64,000 nucleotides of DNA. Origin: Shimia sp. R9_2. GTDB lineage: Bacteria > Pseudomonadota > Alphaproteobacteria > Rhodobacterales > Rhodobacteraceae. Under the pieces are notes generated by a model. It did no database searches and was not told the DNA's origin. It saw only the letters and a list, made by a program, of their open reading frames with translations. Shown here in pieces: positions 9,752 to 19,345 of the stretch. Position 1 is the first letter of the stretch. Each line of letters begins with the position of its first letter. Both the position numbers and the translations under genes were made by a program. The DNA lies in contig NZ_JAGHRO010000003.1 in the NCBI RefSeq assembly GCF_017743735.1, positions 248,001 through 312,000 on the forward strand, written 5' to 3'.

Positions 9752-11602
9752 TCAGCCTTCGGCTTTTTCCAGCTTTTCCAGCGCTTTCATCCAAAGATCT
9801 TCGGCGCGGTCCTGGGCATCGCGGACTTCGGCATATTTCTTTTGCCAGACTTCCATCTCGCCAAGTTTCTCGCCCTCATAGAAAGCCGGGTCCGCCAGTT
9901 TGGTTGCCAGCTTGTCCGCCATCTCGTTGAGTTTTTCGACCCGCTGCTCTGACTTTCGCACCTCGGCGCGCAGAGCCAGAATCTCGTCGCGGCTGGCTTT
10001 TTTGGCCACGGGTTTGGCTTTTGGTTTTTCACTGGCCGGTTTGTCAGAGGTGAGCAGCAGTTTGCGGTAGGCCTGAAGGTCATCCTCATAGGGCTTCACC
10101 GTGCCATCTTTGACCAGCCAGAGGCGATCGGCCACCAAGGTGAGCAGGTGCATGTCGTGGCTGACCAGAATGACCGCGCCGGTATAGGCGGTGAGGGCCT
10201 CAACGAGGGCCTCGCGGCTCTCGATGTCGAGGTGGTTGGTCGGTTCGTCGAGGATCAGAAGATGCGGCGCATCCAAGGTGGCAAGCAGCAGCGATAGACG
10301 CGCCTTTTGGCCACCTGACAAGCGGCCCACTTCGGTCTCCGCCTGTGCGGCACCCAGGCCAAATCCAGCAAGTCGCGCACGCAGGCGCGCCTGACCTTCC
10401 GCCGGACGCTCGCGCATCAGGTGCTGGATGGGTGTTTCGTTCACGTAAAGCTCATCAACCTGATGCTGCGCAAAGAAGCCGATGCGCAGCTTGGATGAGG
10501 TGGTGAATTTGCCTCCCATCGGCTCAAGTCGGCTGGACAATAATTTCGCGAGAGTCGACTTACCCTGACCATTTTTGCCCAGAAGTGCGATGCGGTCATC
10601 CTGATCTATGCGCAAATTCAGGTTTTTGAGCACAACCGTTTCGCCGTAGCCTGTCGATCCACCTTCAATCGCGATGATGGGCGGGGACAGCTCTTCAGGC
10701 TTGGGAAAGGTGAAGACCACACGTGCTGCATCTTCAGGCGCGGTGATCGGAGTCATCTTTTCCAGCATTTTCACGCGGCTTTGCGCCTGTTTGGCCTTGG
10801 ACGCCTTTGCCTTGAAGCGGTCCACAAAGGCTTGCAGGTGCTCGCGCTGCGCTTGCTGCTTTTTGGCGGCAGCGGCCTGAACAGCGCGCTGTTCGGCGCG
10901 TTGGCGGGCGAATTGATCATAGGGGCCGGTGTAATAAGCCAGCTTGCGTTCATCCAAATGCAGGATTGCGCCGACGGAGCGGTTCAGAAGCTCGCGGTCG
11001 TGCGAGATGATCAGAACGGTGTGCGGATATTTGACCAGATAGTTCTCCAGCCACAGCGCGCCTTCGAGATCGAGATAGTTGGTCGGCTCGTCAAGCAGCA
11101 GGTAATCAGGCTGCGAAAAGAGCACAGCCGCCAAGGCCACGCGCATGCGCCAGCCGCCGGAGTAGTCAGAACACGGGCGCAGTTGATCTTCGTGATCAAA
11201 GCCAAGCCCCTTGAGGATGGAGGCGGCACGGGCCTCTGCACTCCAAGCGTCAATGTCGCTGAGGCGGGTTTGAATTTCGGCAATGCGGTCTGAGTCGGTG
11301 GCGGTTTCTGATTCAGCCAGCAAGGCTGCGCGCTCAGTGTCGGCCGCCAACACGGTGTCGATCAGTGATACCTCATTTGAGGGCACCTCCTGCGCCACGC
11401 CGCCGATACGGGCGCGCTGGGGCAGGGTGATGCTGCCACCTTCCAGAGACAACTCGCTGCGGATCAGGCGGAAAAGGGTGGTTTTTCCGGCACCGTTGCG
11501 GCCGATCAAACCCACTTTGTGGCCGGTGGGAATGGTCGCAGAGGCGCCTTCAAACAGCGGGCGGCCTTCGACGGAATAGGAGATGTCAGAGATCTTAAGC
11601 AT
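9752..11602 (-). CDS. ABC-F family ATPase (ribosome-associated type)
   Basis: 616 aa with two ABC domains and no membrane segments. Domain 1 has Walker A GLIGRNGAGKTTLF and signature YSGGWRMRVALA. Domain 2 has LLGKNGQGKSTLAK and LSGGQKARLSLL. The interdomain arm is rich in Lys/Gln/Ala, and a C-terminal coiled coil (about 530-610) is rich in Lys and Glu. This is the ABC-F layout; characterised members act on the ribosome rather than in transport. I place the start at ATG 11602 (MLKISDISYSVEGRPLF) rather than at the more upstream ATG, because homologues begin there. The exact subgroup (Uup-like or YheS-like) is not settled. Confidence 0.92.
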   Translation of the reverse strand: MLKISDISYSVEGRPLFEGASATIPTGHKVGLIGRNGAGKTTLFRLIRSELSLEGGSITLPQRARIGGVAQEVPSNEVSLIDTVLAADTERAALLAESETATDSDRIAEIQTRLSDIDAWSAEARAASILKGLGFDHEDQLRPCSDYSGGWRMRVALAAVLFSQPDYLLLDEPTNYLDLEGALWLENYLVKYPHTVLIISHDRELLNRSVGAILHLDERKLAYYTGPYDQFARQRAEQRAVQAAAAKKQQAQREHLQAFVDRFKAKASKAKQAQSRVKMLEKMTPITAPEDAARVVFTFPKPEELSPPIIAIEGGSTGYGETVVLKNLNLRIDQDDRIALLGKNGQGKSTLAKLLSSRLEPMGGKFTTSSKLRIGFFAQHQVDELYVNETPIQHLMRERPAEGQARLRARLAGFGLGAAQAETEVGRLSGGQKARLSLLLATLDAPHLLILDEPTNHLDIESREALVEALTAYTGAVILVSHDMHLLTLVADRLWLVKDGTVKPYEDDLQAYRKLLLTSDKPASEKPKAKPVAKKASRDEILALRAEVRKSEQRVEKLNEMADKLATKLADPAFYEGEKLGEMEVWQKKYAEVRDAQDRAEDLWMKALEKLEKAEG

Positions 11603-11736
11603 GACGCGGGTTTGGCGCAGTATTACGGCGGCGTCAATCATCGCTTTTCAAGTCGTTAATCGCGTGCTATCGGAGCGACAATTCGAATGCGGGGCGGGCG
11701 TGGTGCTGGCCCCAATCTTATATGGAGAAAAGAGAC

Positions 11737-12159
11737 ATGGCTCTGGAACGCACCTTCTCGATCATCAAGCCTGATGCCACCCGCCGCAACCTGACCGGCG
11801 CAATCAACGCCAAGTTCGAAGAAGCTGGCCTGCGCATCGTGGCGCAAAAGCGCATTCACCTGACCAAAGAGCAGGCAGGTGTGTTCTACGCGGTGCACGC
11901 AGAGCGTCCTTTCTACGACGAACTGTGCGAATTCATGGCATCTGCGCCAATCGTGGCACAGGTTCTGGAAGGTGAAGGCGCAATCGCGAAAAACCGCGAA
12001 GTGATGGGCGCAACCAACCCAGCAGACGCAGCACCAGGCACCATCCGCGCCGAGTTCGCTGAATCCGTTGGCGAAAACTCCGTACACGGTTCTGACGCAC
12101 CAGAAACCGCAGCGGTAGAAATCGCATACTTCTTCTCCGGTCTGGAGCTGGTGGGCTAA
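11737..12159 (+). CDS. ndk: Nucleoside diphosphate kinase
   Basis: 140 aa, the standard length. It transfers the gamma-phosphate among NTPs through a phosphohistidine. The N-terminus [18 protein letters not shown] and the active-site motif NSVHGSD (catalytic His near residue 117) are diagnostic. The ATG at 11737 is preceded by GGAGAAAAGAG, better than an in-frame ATG five codons upstream. Codon usage looks highly optimised (many GAA/CGC/CTG), consistent with strong expression. It diverges from the ABC-F gene. Confidence 0.97.
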   Translation: MALERTFSIIKPDATRRNLTGAINAKFEEAGLRIVAQKRIHLTKEQAGVFYAVHAERPFYDELCEFMASAPIVAQVLEGEGAIAKNREVMGATNPADAAPGTIRAEFAESVGENSVHGSDAPETAAVEIAYFFSGLELVG

Positions 12160-12250
12160 GCATTGCCCCGGGGGGAGATTATCGCCACTATGAATTTACG
12201 GATGGGTCGCGGGAATGCCGCGGCCCATTTTTTGTTCTGAGAGGGTGCTG

Positions 12251-12787
12251 ATGGACGTTTGGAAAACAAAGGCGCGGGAAACGGTTTTTGAGGCTGCGCC
12301 TTATGTGAAGGTTGCCAAAGAAACGGTGGAGCTGCCCGATGGGCGGTTGATCGACGATTTCTACCAATTGGAGCTGCGGTCGTTTGCGCTGGTTGTACCG
12401 GTTATGGACGACGGCAGCGTGATGATGTTGCGGCAATACAAACATGGGCCGCGCAAAGTGTCTGTCACTTTTCCGGCGGGTTTCATTGATCCGGGTGAGG
12501 GGCCGGAGGCAGCAGCACAGCGCGAGCTGATGGAGGAAACCGGTTTGGCGGTTGGCACGCTGACCCCGATGGGCAGCTATGTCGACAATGCCAATCAGAA
12601 AGGATGCGAAGGCCACTACTTTCTTGCGCGGGGATGTCGTCGGGTTGCCAAGCCGGATGCCGGTGATCTGGAGGAAATGCAGGAAGAGCTTTGGACGATA
12701 GAAGAGCTGGATCGCGCCATGTTGAACGGTGATCTGGCGGTCACGCACCATGTGGCGGCCTGGGGCATGGCGCGCCTTCGGCTCTAG
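12251..12787 (+). CDS. NUDIX hydrolase (ADP-ribose pyrophosphatase-like)
   Basis: 178 aa. A full Nudix box matching GX5EX7REUXEEXGU runs from GFIDPGE to RELMEETGL (about residues 77-99). The layout resembles ADP-sugar or ADP-ribose diphosphatases that clean up nucleotide by-products, but the substrate cannot be told from sequence. Start ATG 12251 has GAGGGTG upstream. The stop codon interleaves with that of the convergent TfoX-like gene. Confidence 0.87.
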   Translation: MDVWKTKARETVFEAAPYVKVAKETVELPDGRLIDDFYQLELRSFALVVPVMDDGSVMMLRQYKHGPRKVSVTFPAGFIDPGEGPEAAAQRELMEETGLAVGTLTPMGSYVDNANQKGCEGHYFLARGCRRVAKPDAGDLEEMQEELWTIEELDRAMLNGDLAVTHHVAAWGMARLRL

Positions 12788-13113
12788 CGTTTTTCGATCA
12801 CGCCAATTTTGTTGAGCATGTCTTCGAGTTCTGAGCGCCCCTTGTCATGGGCGCGCGCCTTGAGCGCGTCAAAGCGTTTGCGCAGGGCGTCTTTCTCTTT
12901 GCCTTTGCAATCGTTCCAAGGACGGCCTTGCAGCCCCATCACCAGGACATAGTAACCGATGAAATGAGGCTTGGTTCCGGTCTTCAGGAGACGCGCGTAA
13001 GTTTCATCGGCCCCCAGCGCCCTCAGCTCTTCAGCGGTGTGAATACCGGCGCGGGCGCAGGCTTCTTCGTAGGCCGGGCCGAGGTTGCGGATGGAGGAAA
13101 TCGGGTCTGACAT
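12784..13113 (-). CDS. TfoX/Sxy C-terminal-domain protein
   Basis: 109 aa. The sequence contains the TfoX C-terminal fold pattern: SIRNLGPAYEEACARAGIHTAEELRALG, a helix-hairpin-helix-like stretch. It lacks the N-terminal domain of full-length Sxy competence regulators, as many alphaproteobacterial members do. Its function is unknown and a role in competence should not be assumed. The start at ATG 13113 is chosen over an upstream candidate because homologous sequence begins with MSDPISSI. Confidence 0.8.
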   Translation of the reverse strand: MSDPISSIRNLGPAYEEACARAGIHTAEELRALGADETYARLLKTGTKPHFIGYYVLVMGLQGRPWNDCKGKEKDALRKRFDALKARAHDKGRSELEDMLNKIGVIEKR

Positions 13114-13157
13114 GGCCCAACCATAAGGTGGGACCAAATCGTGAACAAGAGGGGATG

Positions 13158-13283
13158 TTAGATCATCGCCCAGTCAGTGAACTTTGCATCCGCGTTTGGC
13201 GCGGGCTTTGCTGCAGAAGCAGGGCTTTGCGGCTGTTGTGCGTTCTGTGAGGGGTGCTGTGATTCAGGTTTTGATGTGGCCAT
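13158..13283 (-). CDS. Small Gln/Pro/Ala-rich protein, 41 aa
   Basis: Unrecognised. ATG at 13283 is preceded by a strong ribosome site (AAAGGAG, 8 nt spacing), which argues for real translation. The product starts MATSKPESQHPSQN, is low-complexity (Gln, Pro, Ser, Ala) and ends ADAKFTDWAMI, so a disordered tail leads into a short hydrophobic/aromatic C-terminus. It lies 44 nt upstream of the TfoX-like gene on the same strand and could be its leader gene. An in-frame upstream ATG at 13418 would overlap the next gene and lacks such a site. Confidence 0.5.
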   Translation of the reverse strand: MATSKPESQHPSQNAQQPQSPASAAKPAPNADAKFTDWAMI

Positions 13284-13365
13284 GATCCTGCTCCTTTTGA
13301 TCTGAGTGTCTGATCTCTTTTGGTGTGCCTGTGATCCAACTTTGGGCACAGGCGTGAGGTGTCTC

Positions 13366-14013
13366 CTAACATTGCGCTGTAATGTGCGGCCGGAAGGCTT
13401 GCTTTGAGGCAAATTCATGCCCTTTCAGGTGGATTTGAGTAAACTTTGGGCGCGCTTTGCGTGTTTGATAAGAAGGTTCGCGGTCTAAGCCAGTTTGCAA
13501 CTCTGCGCGATTGGCAAGCGGGTGTTGGGGCTTCACATCGAGGTAGGTGATCTTTTCCTTGATGAGTCCGTTTTCAAAGACGAGCACATCCAAGGCCGGG
13601 AGCGTGAGCGAGGTCTCAGAATTTGTTTGCCGCCGTGGATCGCACGGTGCGACGGTTTTGGCATCAACCGTCAGGTCGTGTTTGAGAACCGCATAGTGTG
13701 CTCCGGAGAGAATGGTTTTGCGGCCGGTTTGCTTTGGCGGAGCTGCGGCATAGAGCGCGGCGAGTAAGGCGTTCAGGCTGTCGTTGTCCTGCGCGGGATT
13801 GATGCCAGCAGCGACCAGACGAAAGGCGGTGTCCTCGGGCTGGAGCGCGACAAGCGCGTCCATGTCGTGGCTTGCCCAACTTGAACCGTAGGTGGCCAGC
13901 AATGTGGCGAGATCCTGTTTGGCTGCGGCACTGGCCGAGAGCGTGGAGAGTGTGGCGGCAAGAGCGAGGGTTGCCGGAAGCGTGAAGAAGGCACTTGGGG
14001 CTGTCTTGGACAT
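13366..14013 (-). CDS. Secreted SnoaL/NTF2-like protein
   Basis: 215 aa. Signal peptide at residues 1-30 (MSKTAPSAFFTLPATLALAA, cleavage near ASAAAKQ), then DLATLLATYGSSWASHDMDALVALQPEDTAF, the opening helix pattern of NTF2-like/SnoaL domains. The fold's cone would bind a small ligand, but no catalytic residues can be assigned. Start ATG 14013 has GAAAGGAA upstream. The C-terminal 50 residues (after QTGLDREP) are basic and unlike the domain. The 271 bp upstream (14014-14284) show no supported gene. Confidence 0.7.
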   Translation of the reverse strand: MSKTAPSAFFTLPATLALAATLSTLSASAAAKQDLATLLATYGSSWASHDMDALVALQPEDTAFRLVAAGINPAQDNDSLNALLAALYAAAPPKQTGRKTILSGAHYAVLKHDLTVDAKTVAPCDPRRQTNSETSLTLPALDVLVFENGLIKEKITYLDVKPQHPLANRAELQTGLDREPSYQTRKARPKFTQIHLKGHEFASKQAFRPHITAQC

Positions 14014-14284
14014 GTCGCAATTCCTTTCGCGCAAAGAAGCGGTTGCGCCGAGATGCTCATGTGCCAAGGGCTTTTAGCTGGCTCTCATTGAGGTGCGGCA
14101 ATGGGCGCGGTGTATCTCCATGATAGGAACAGGCCGCGCTGCATCTGAATGTTGACTTCGGTCATGCAGACGACAGTTTCGGACAGGCGAGCCGATAGTG
14201 CGCGCCAAGTTTGGCCGCGACTGTTTTGGCCAAGACGGTGCAGTGCAACGTCTTGCAGGCCATGTTTGCTGAGGCTTGGACGCC

Positions 14285-15454
14285 TTAGAGCTTCACGATT
14301 TTGATCGCGGATCCTTTGGCGGCGAGGGCAACTTCGCCTGTGCAGAGACGCAGGGCGTCTGCACCAAAGACCTCATGCCGCCAGCCATGCAGCGCGGCAA
14401 CATCGCGCCCGCCGGAGGCCAGAGTATCCAGATCAGCGGAAGTCGCGATCAGCTTTGGCGCCACACCGGAGCTTTCGGTTTTGGCTTTCAGAAGCACGCG
14501 GAGAAGATCAGCCAATGCCGGGTTGACCTGTTGCTTGTCGTCACGTTTGGGCAGACGTGGCATCTCATCAGACGGGCAGGATACCCCCGCTTTGACAGCG
14601 GCGAGAATGCCATCGGCAATATCACCCTTGCGCGCTTCGCGCAGCAGAAGGCGGGAGCGGCCCAGATCCTGCATATTACCGGGTTTGGTTGAGGCCAGCT
14701 CTACCAGTGCGTCGTCTTTGAACACGCGGTTGCGTGGCACGTTGCGCTCCTGCGCATAAGCCTCGCGGAACTTTGCAAGCTCGCGCACGATCGCAAGGAA
14801 TTTGGGCGAGGTGGTGCGGGTTTTGACCCGTTTCCACGCATTTTCCGGATCGATGATGTAGGTCTCCGGACGGGTGAGCATCTGGATCTCTTCTTCCACC
14901 CAATGGGCGCGGCCGGTCTCTTTGAGCTTGGCAGCAAGGAATTCGTAGATTTTGCGTAGATGGGTCACATCTGCCAGCGCGTAGGTTTTCTGCGCTTCGG
15001 TCAGCGGACGGCGGGACCAGTCGGTGAAGCGGGAGCTTTTGTCCAAGCCCTGCTTTGCAATCTTGCGCACGAGGGTCTCATACCCAACCTGCTCGCCAAA
15101 GCCGCAGACCATGGCCGCAACCTGCGTGTCAAACAGCGGGTTCGGGAATACACCAGCCTCAACAAAGAAGATCTCAAGGTCCTGACGCGCGGCGTGGAAG
15201 ACCTTGACCACAGAAGTATCGCGGAAGAGCTCATAGAGCGGCTCAAGCGAGATACCGTCCACCAATGGGTCGACCAGAACCGCCTTGTCCTCTTCGTCAC
15301 CGGGCATGTCGCTGGGCACAGCGAGCTGAACGAGACACAGCTTGGAGTAGTAGGTGCGTTCCCGCAGAAACTCGGTGTCGATGGTAACGTAGGGGGCTTT
15401 GCGCGCCATTTCGCAGAACTGCGCAAGCTCTTCAGTGGTGGCGATGGTCTTCAT
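14285..15454 (-). CDS. rnd: Ribonuclease D
   Basis: 389 aa. A DEDD-type 3'-5' exoribonuclease that trims tRNA and other RNA 3' ends. Exo I motif YVTIDTEFLRERTYY (Asp/Glu pair near residue 21), the exo III region QKTYALADVTHL, and a C-terminal HRDC domain (about 210-290) define the family. The length matches alphaproteobacterial Rnd. It stands alone on the minus strand, with 85 nt to purN upstream. Confidence 0.95.
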   Translation of the reverse strand: MKTIATTEELAQFCEMARKAPYVTIDTEFLRERTYYSKLCLVQLAVPSDMPGDEEDKAVLVDPLVDGISLEPLYELFRDTSVVKVFHAARQDLEIFFVEAGVFPNPLFDTQVAAMVCGFGEQVGYETLVRKIAKQGLDKSSRFTDWSRRPLTEAQKTYALADVTHLRKIYEFLAAKLKETGRAHWVEEEIQMLTRPETYIIDPENAWKRVKTRTTSPKFLAIVRELAKFREAYAQERNVPRNRVFKDDALVELASTKPGNMQDLGRSRLLLREARKGDIADGILAAVKAGVSCPSDEMPRLPKRDDKQQVNPALADLLRVLLKAKTESSGVAPKLIATSADLDTLASGGRDVAALHGWRHEVFGADALRLCTGEVALAAKGSAIKIVKL

Positions 15455-15539
15455 AGGTGGCGTATCTTCTTCGTCCGTATTGCCGTGCTCTTCTAACCAG
15501 CACTAAGCAGAAACATAGGGGAAAGCAATTCACCAACCC

Positions 15540-16133
15540 TTAAAGCGTGAAGGGTGTGGTATTTCCGGCGGCGAAACGGCGCAGAGCGGCGGGATAAAGC
15601 CGGTGCTCCTGTACCAAAACGCGTTCCGCGAGAGTTTCCGGGGTGTCGTCAGGCAAGACCGGCACACGTGCCTGGCCCAGAATGGGGCCGTCATCCAGCA
15701 GAGGCGTGACCATATGCACGGTGCAGCCATGCTCCGCATCACCCGCTTCGAGCGCGCGCGCATGGGTGTGCAAGCCTTTGTATTTGGGCAGCAGGGACGG
15801 ATGAATGTTCAGCATACGGCCTTCCCAAGGGGCGACAAAGCCTTCTGTGAGCACACGCATAAATCCGGCCAGACAAAGGATGTCCGGTTGGACCTTATCA
15901 AGCTCTGCCTGAAGCGCTGCCTCAAAGGCAGGGCGGTCGCCCTTAAACGGGCGGTGGTCCACCGAGACGGTTGGCACACCCATGGCCGACGCTTTGGCGA
16001 GACCGCCAGCATCAGCGCTATTGGCAAGCACCAGAACCGGCTCTGCCTCATGGCCGGGTTCGACCATGTCCTCCAGCAGGCGGACCATATTGGACCCGCC
16101 GCCGGAGATAAAAATCGCAACGCGTTTTTTCAC
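15540..16133 (-). CDS. purN: Phosphoribosylglycinamide formyltransferase PurN
   Basis: 197 aa. It transfers formyl from 10-formyl-THF to GAR in step 3 of purine synthesis. Motifs: [15 protein letters not shown] (phosphate-binding loop), catalytic [14 protein letters not shown], and the folate loop [15 protein letters not shown]. Translation begins at a GTG overlapping the purM stop (GTGA), so it is coupled to purM. The purM-purN pair supplies consecutive pathway neighbours. Confidence 0.97.
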   Translation of the reverse strand: MKKRVAIFISGGGSNMVRLLEDMVEPGHEAEPVLVLANSADAGGLAKASAMGVPTVSVDHRPFKGDRPAFEAALQAELDKVQPDILCLAGFMRVLTEGFVAPWEGRMLNIHPSLLPKYKGLHTHARALEAGDAEHGCTVHMVTPLLDDGPILGQARVPVLPDDTPETLAERVLVQEHRLYPAALRRFAAGNTTPFTL

Positions 16134-17179
16134 AGAAGCGATCCGCTGTAGGTGACGCCTTCGCCTTTGGTCACGGTGCCAAGGGTGTAGACAGTTTCAC
16201 CTTGCTCTCGCAGAAGCGCTGCAAGTGCATCGGCCTGATCCGCTTCCACAGATAGGATCATGCCGACGCCGCAGTTGAAGGTCTTGAGCAGCTCAGCTTC
16301 GTCCATGCCGCCGGTTTTGGCGAGCCATTGGAACACAGGAGGCAGCTCCCAGCTGGAGAGGTCAATCGCACCGGCCAGACCTTCTGGCAGCACACGGGGC
16401 AGGTTTTCGGTGAGGCCGCCGCCGGTGATATGGGCCAGAGCATGCACGCCACCTGCGCGCACGGCGGCCAGCGCCTGTTTCACATAAAGACGTGTCGGAG
16501 CGAGCAGGGCCGCGCCGAGGGTCTGGCTTGCGTCCCATGGGCAGGTGTCATCCCAGCCAAGGCCGGAAACTTCAACAAGCTTGCGTACAAGGCTGTAGCC
16601 GTTGGAGTGCACGCCATTGGAGCCAAGCCCCAGAAGCACGTCGCCCTCTTTTACGCCGGCAGGCAGGTCTGCGCCGCGTTCCATCGCGCCAACAGAGAAG
16701 CCCGCAAGGTCAAAATCGCCCGCTTCATACATGCCGGGCATTTCTGCGGTTTCGCCGCCGATCAGAGCGCAGCCGGACTGGAAGCAGCCTTCTGCGATGC
16801 CTTCGATGATACGTGCGGCGGTTTCGGTTTCGAGTTTGCCGGTGGCAAAATAGTCGAGGAAGAACAGAGGTTCAGCGCCCTGACACACCAGATCGTTCAC
16901 GCACATGGCCACCAGATCAATGCCTACGCCGTCAACATTGCCGGTGTCGATGGCAATGCGCAGCTTGGTGCCCACACCATCGGTGGCTGCGACTAGGATC
17001 GGATCAGTGTAGCCTGCGTCTTTGAGATCAAAGAGCGCGCCAAAGCCACCAAGGCCCGCCATCACGCCGGAACGTGTTGTACGTTTGGCAGCAGGCTTGA
17101 TGCGCTCCACCAGCGCGTTGCCTGCGTCGATGTCCACACCTGCATCTGCGTAGGTGATGCCGTTTTTGCCGTCGCTCAT
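16130..17179 (-). CDS. purM: Phosphoribosylformylglycinamidine cyclo-ligase PurM
   Basis: 349 aa. An AIR synthetase that closes the imidazole ring using ATP. It starts [21 protein letters not shown], the usual PurM opening, with [16 protein letters not shown] and [10 protein letters not shown] as the nucleotide and substrate motifs. I choose ATG 17179 over an in-frame start 7 codons upstream because homologues begin at MSDG. First gene of the purM-purN operon; its promoter lies in 17180-17286. Confidence 0.97.
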   Translation of the reverse strand: MSDGKNGITYADAGVDIDAGNALVERIKPAAKRTTRSGVMAGLGGFGALFDLKDAGYTDPILVAATDGVGTKLRIAIDTGNVDGVGIDLVAMCVNDLVCQGAEPLFFLDYFATGKLETETAARIIEGIAEGCFQSGCALIGGETAEMPGMYEAGDFDLAGFSVGAMERGADLPAGVKEGDVLLGLGSNGVHSNGYSLVRKLVEVSGLGWDDTCPWDASQTLGAALLAPTRLYVKQALAAVRAGGVHALAHITGGGLTENLPRVLPEGLAGAIDLSSWELPPVFQWLAKTGGMDEAELLKTFNCGVGMILSVEADQADALAALLREQGETVYTLGTVTKGEGVTYSGSLL

Positions 17180-17286
17180 GGGGCGTGTCCTCTCAATCAA
17201 TACTTGGCGCGTTGCTTAAAGGATCACTTGGGCAAAGGGAACCATGGATTGCACCCTCTGCGCTAACAGACGGTGCATCTGAGTAT

Positions 17287-18252
17287 TTAGGCGCCGTATT
17301 GCCACGGAGCGGCCTGATAGCTGAAGCCATTCGCCGATTTCTGCACCTTGCCAAAGCCCGGGAAATTCAGATGCGCGCCGGTGACCAGCAGGTTGTCAGC
17401 GACGGCGCGGTCAAACATCTGCAGGCGGGTGTCGACGGTCTGTTTCGGATCTCCATCAAACGCGAGGGTGAGGCCGGGATTTGCGAACTGCAAGGCGGTC
17501 ATATGCACGATGTCGCCCCAGAACAGCAATTGCTCTCCGCCGGATTGCAGGAGGTAGCCGGTGTGCCCGGGCGTGTGTCCCGGCATAGGTAGAGCGACCA
17601 GCCCCGTCAAAGGCTCCTGTTCCTTGGTATGAAACAACAGCTGATCCTTGTAAGGTGCCACACTGTTGCGCGCCAATTGGAAGAAGCCACGACTACCCTG
17701 AGGCACGCCGGCCATGATGGCGTCATCGTGCCAGAAGTTAAATTCGGTTTCAGAAACCGAGATCTGCGCATTAGGGAAAGCAGCGCTGCCATCAGTGTTG
17801 AGCAGCCCGCCAGCGTGGTCAGGGTGCATATGGGTCAGCGCAACGGCGTCGATGTCCATAGCGGACACCCCGATGGCCTCAAGGGCTGCGCCCATCGCGC
17901 CAAGCGTGTCTCCCATCAGATTGGCTGAGCCCGCGTCGATCAGGGTTTTTCTGGCACCTTGCTCCATCAGAAAGGCATTTACAGGAATGCGCACGCCGCC
18001 CGGCTGGAGCGTTTGCTGTGCTTTAGCCAGTGCGGAGGAAATGGCTGGTTCGTCAAAATCAGACAACAGCCCGGGTGCAGCGTCGAGATAGCCGTCCAAA
18101 AGTGCCGTCACAGTCGCCTCACCGACCGTGAAGCGCACAGTGGCTGGCAAGGCTTTGGCGGCGGGGCCTTTGGCGTGGAGTACTTTCGGCAGGCTGATCA
18201 ATGCGGGGGCTGCCAATGAGGACATAAGGAAACGTCTGCGGGACAAAGACAT
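17287..18252 (-). CDS. Tat-exported metallo-beta-lactamase-fold hydrolase
   Basis: 321 aa. The N-terminus MSLSRRRFLMSSLAAPALIS is a twin-arginine signal, so the enzyme folds in the cytosol and is exported. Metal-binding motif THMHPDHAGG (HxHxDH) lies near residue 147, and further His/Asp ligands appear in MPGHTPGHTGY and LFWGDIVH. The substrate is unknown; such periplasmic enzymes include lactonases and others, and antibiotic hydrolysis should not be assumed. It is divergent from a LysR regulator with a palindrome between them, suggesting control by that regulator. Confidence 0.9.
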   Translation of the reverse strand: MSLSRRRFLMSSLAAPALISLPKVLHAKGPAAKALPATVRFTVGEATVTALLDGYLDAAPGLLSDFDEPAISSALAKAQQTLQPGGVRIPVNAFLMEQGARKTLIDAGSANLMGDTLGAMGAALEAIGVSAMDIDAVALTHMHPDHAGGLLNTDGSAAFPNAQISVSETEFNFWHDDAIMAGVPQGSRGFFQLARNSVAPYKDQLLFHTKEQEPLTGLVALPMPGHTPGHTGYLLQSGGEQLLFWGDIVHMTALQFANPGLTLAFDGDPKQTVDTRLQMFDRAVADNLLVTGAHLNFPGFGKVQKSANGFSYQAAPWQYGA

Positions 18253-18310
18253 AAGGAACTCCGATATCGGTCACAGGGGTTAATTCGCCAGCTTGTGCTG
18301 GTGATGATGA

Positions 18311-18325
18311 AATAGCACTGCTATT
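18311..18325. promoter_or_regulatory. Candidate LysR operator
   Basis: AATAGCACTGCTATT is a perfect 7+1+7 palindrome in the 125-bp space between the divergent hydrolase and LysR genes. LysR regulators typically bind interrupted dyads in such a position, often autoregulating and controlling the divergent gene. Confidence 0.5.
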
Positions 18326-18377
18326 CTGGCGCAGTAGCGGGCTGCGCCTGATAGTTAATATAAGAGATGCTAATACC

Positions 18378-19310
18378 ATGGATCGTCTGGGACTGCTGGA
18401 GACATTTGTAAGCGCGATTGCTGAGGGCAGCTTGTCTGCGGCGGGGCCGCATCGGGGGATCACCCAGTCTGCGGTGAGCCAACAGATCAGGCAGCTTGAG
18501 GCCGCCATGGGTCAGCAGCTTTTGCACCGCTCCCCCAATGGGGTTTCTGCAACGCGGGCAGGGGTGCTGGTCTGGGAACATGCGCTGAAGCTGCTTGAAC
18601 GCCATGATCTGATGCTGGCGGAGCTTGATGCGCTTGGCAGCGAGGTTGCGGGAACCTTGCGGATCAGCGTGGGACATTTTCTTGGGCGCGAGGTTTTTGG
18701 GCCGGTTCTGATCGGGCTTGGAAAAGAACATGCCGAGCTGGATATTGTGCTAAAGCTGGAAGACCGTTTTGTGGATGTGGTGCGTGAAGGGTTTGATCTG
18801 GCCATTCGTGCCGGAAAGCTGGGTGAAACCTCAGGCTACGGCCGTAAGATAGCGGCGTTGGAGACGGTGTTTTTTGCAAGCCCAAGCTATCTGGATCAGC
18901 ATGGGCGGCCGGAGAGGCCCGAAGACCTCAAGCGGCTCAAGTTCATTCAGCACCATGAGGACAAATCGCTGGGCTCGTTTTCAGTGACGCGGGACGGGAT
19001 CGAATATCAGGCTCCGGTCCGGATCGGTTTCACCGCGGACGATCCCGACATCATTTTCAAAGCGGTGAAATCAGGGGCTGGCTACACGCGGGTCGCGCGC
19101 ATGTTGATCCAGAAAGAGCTCGATGACGGTGTCTATGAAGAGATTTTGCCGGGCTTTGCTGCGCCGACAAAAGATTTGTTTGCGGTGACGCCGACGCGGA
19201 TCATTCCAGGCTCCAAGGTCGAGCTGGTGATCAATACGTTTGTTGAGAAATTGGCCGCGATCCACAGGCAGGCGGTCGCGGCGAACACGAATAACAAACT
19301 GACCGCTTGA
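18378..19310 (+). CDS. LysR family transcriptional regulator
   Basis: 310 aa. Winged HTH at residues 1-60 (DRLGLLETFVSAIAEGSLSAAG, then ITQSAVSQQIRQLEAAMGQQ), followed by a substrate-binding domain (about 90-300) with the LTTR pattern LRISVGHFLGREVFGPVL. Divergent orientation to the exported hydrolase makes that gene the likely target. The effector is unknown. Confidence 0.93.
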   Translation: MDRLGLLETFVSAIAEGSLSAAGPHRGITQSAVSQQIRQLEAAMGQQLLHRSPNGVSATRAGVLVWEHALKLLERHDLMLAELDALGSEVAGTLRISVGHFLGREVFGPVLIGLGKEHAELDIVLKLEDRFVDVVREGFDLAIRAGKLGETSGYGRKIAALETVFFASPSYLDQHGRPERPEDLKRLKFIQHHEDKSLGSFSVTRDGIEYQAPVRIGFTADDPDIIFKAVKSGAGYTRVARMLIQKELDDGVYEEILPGFAAPTKDLFAVTPTRIIPGSKVELVINTFVEKLAAIHRQAVAANTNNKLTA

Positions 19311-19345
19311 CGCCGTCTTTGGCATTTCATAACCAAGCATCAGGC

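Noticed and set aside
17287-18252. Beta-lactamase resistance gene
   Set aside because: The HxHxDH fold is widespread among hydrolases and the overall sequence does not match a class B beta-lactamase closely; called only as an exported metallo-hydrolase.
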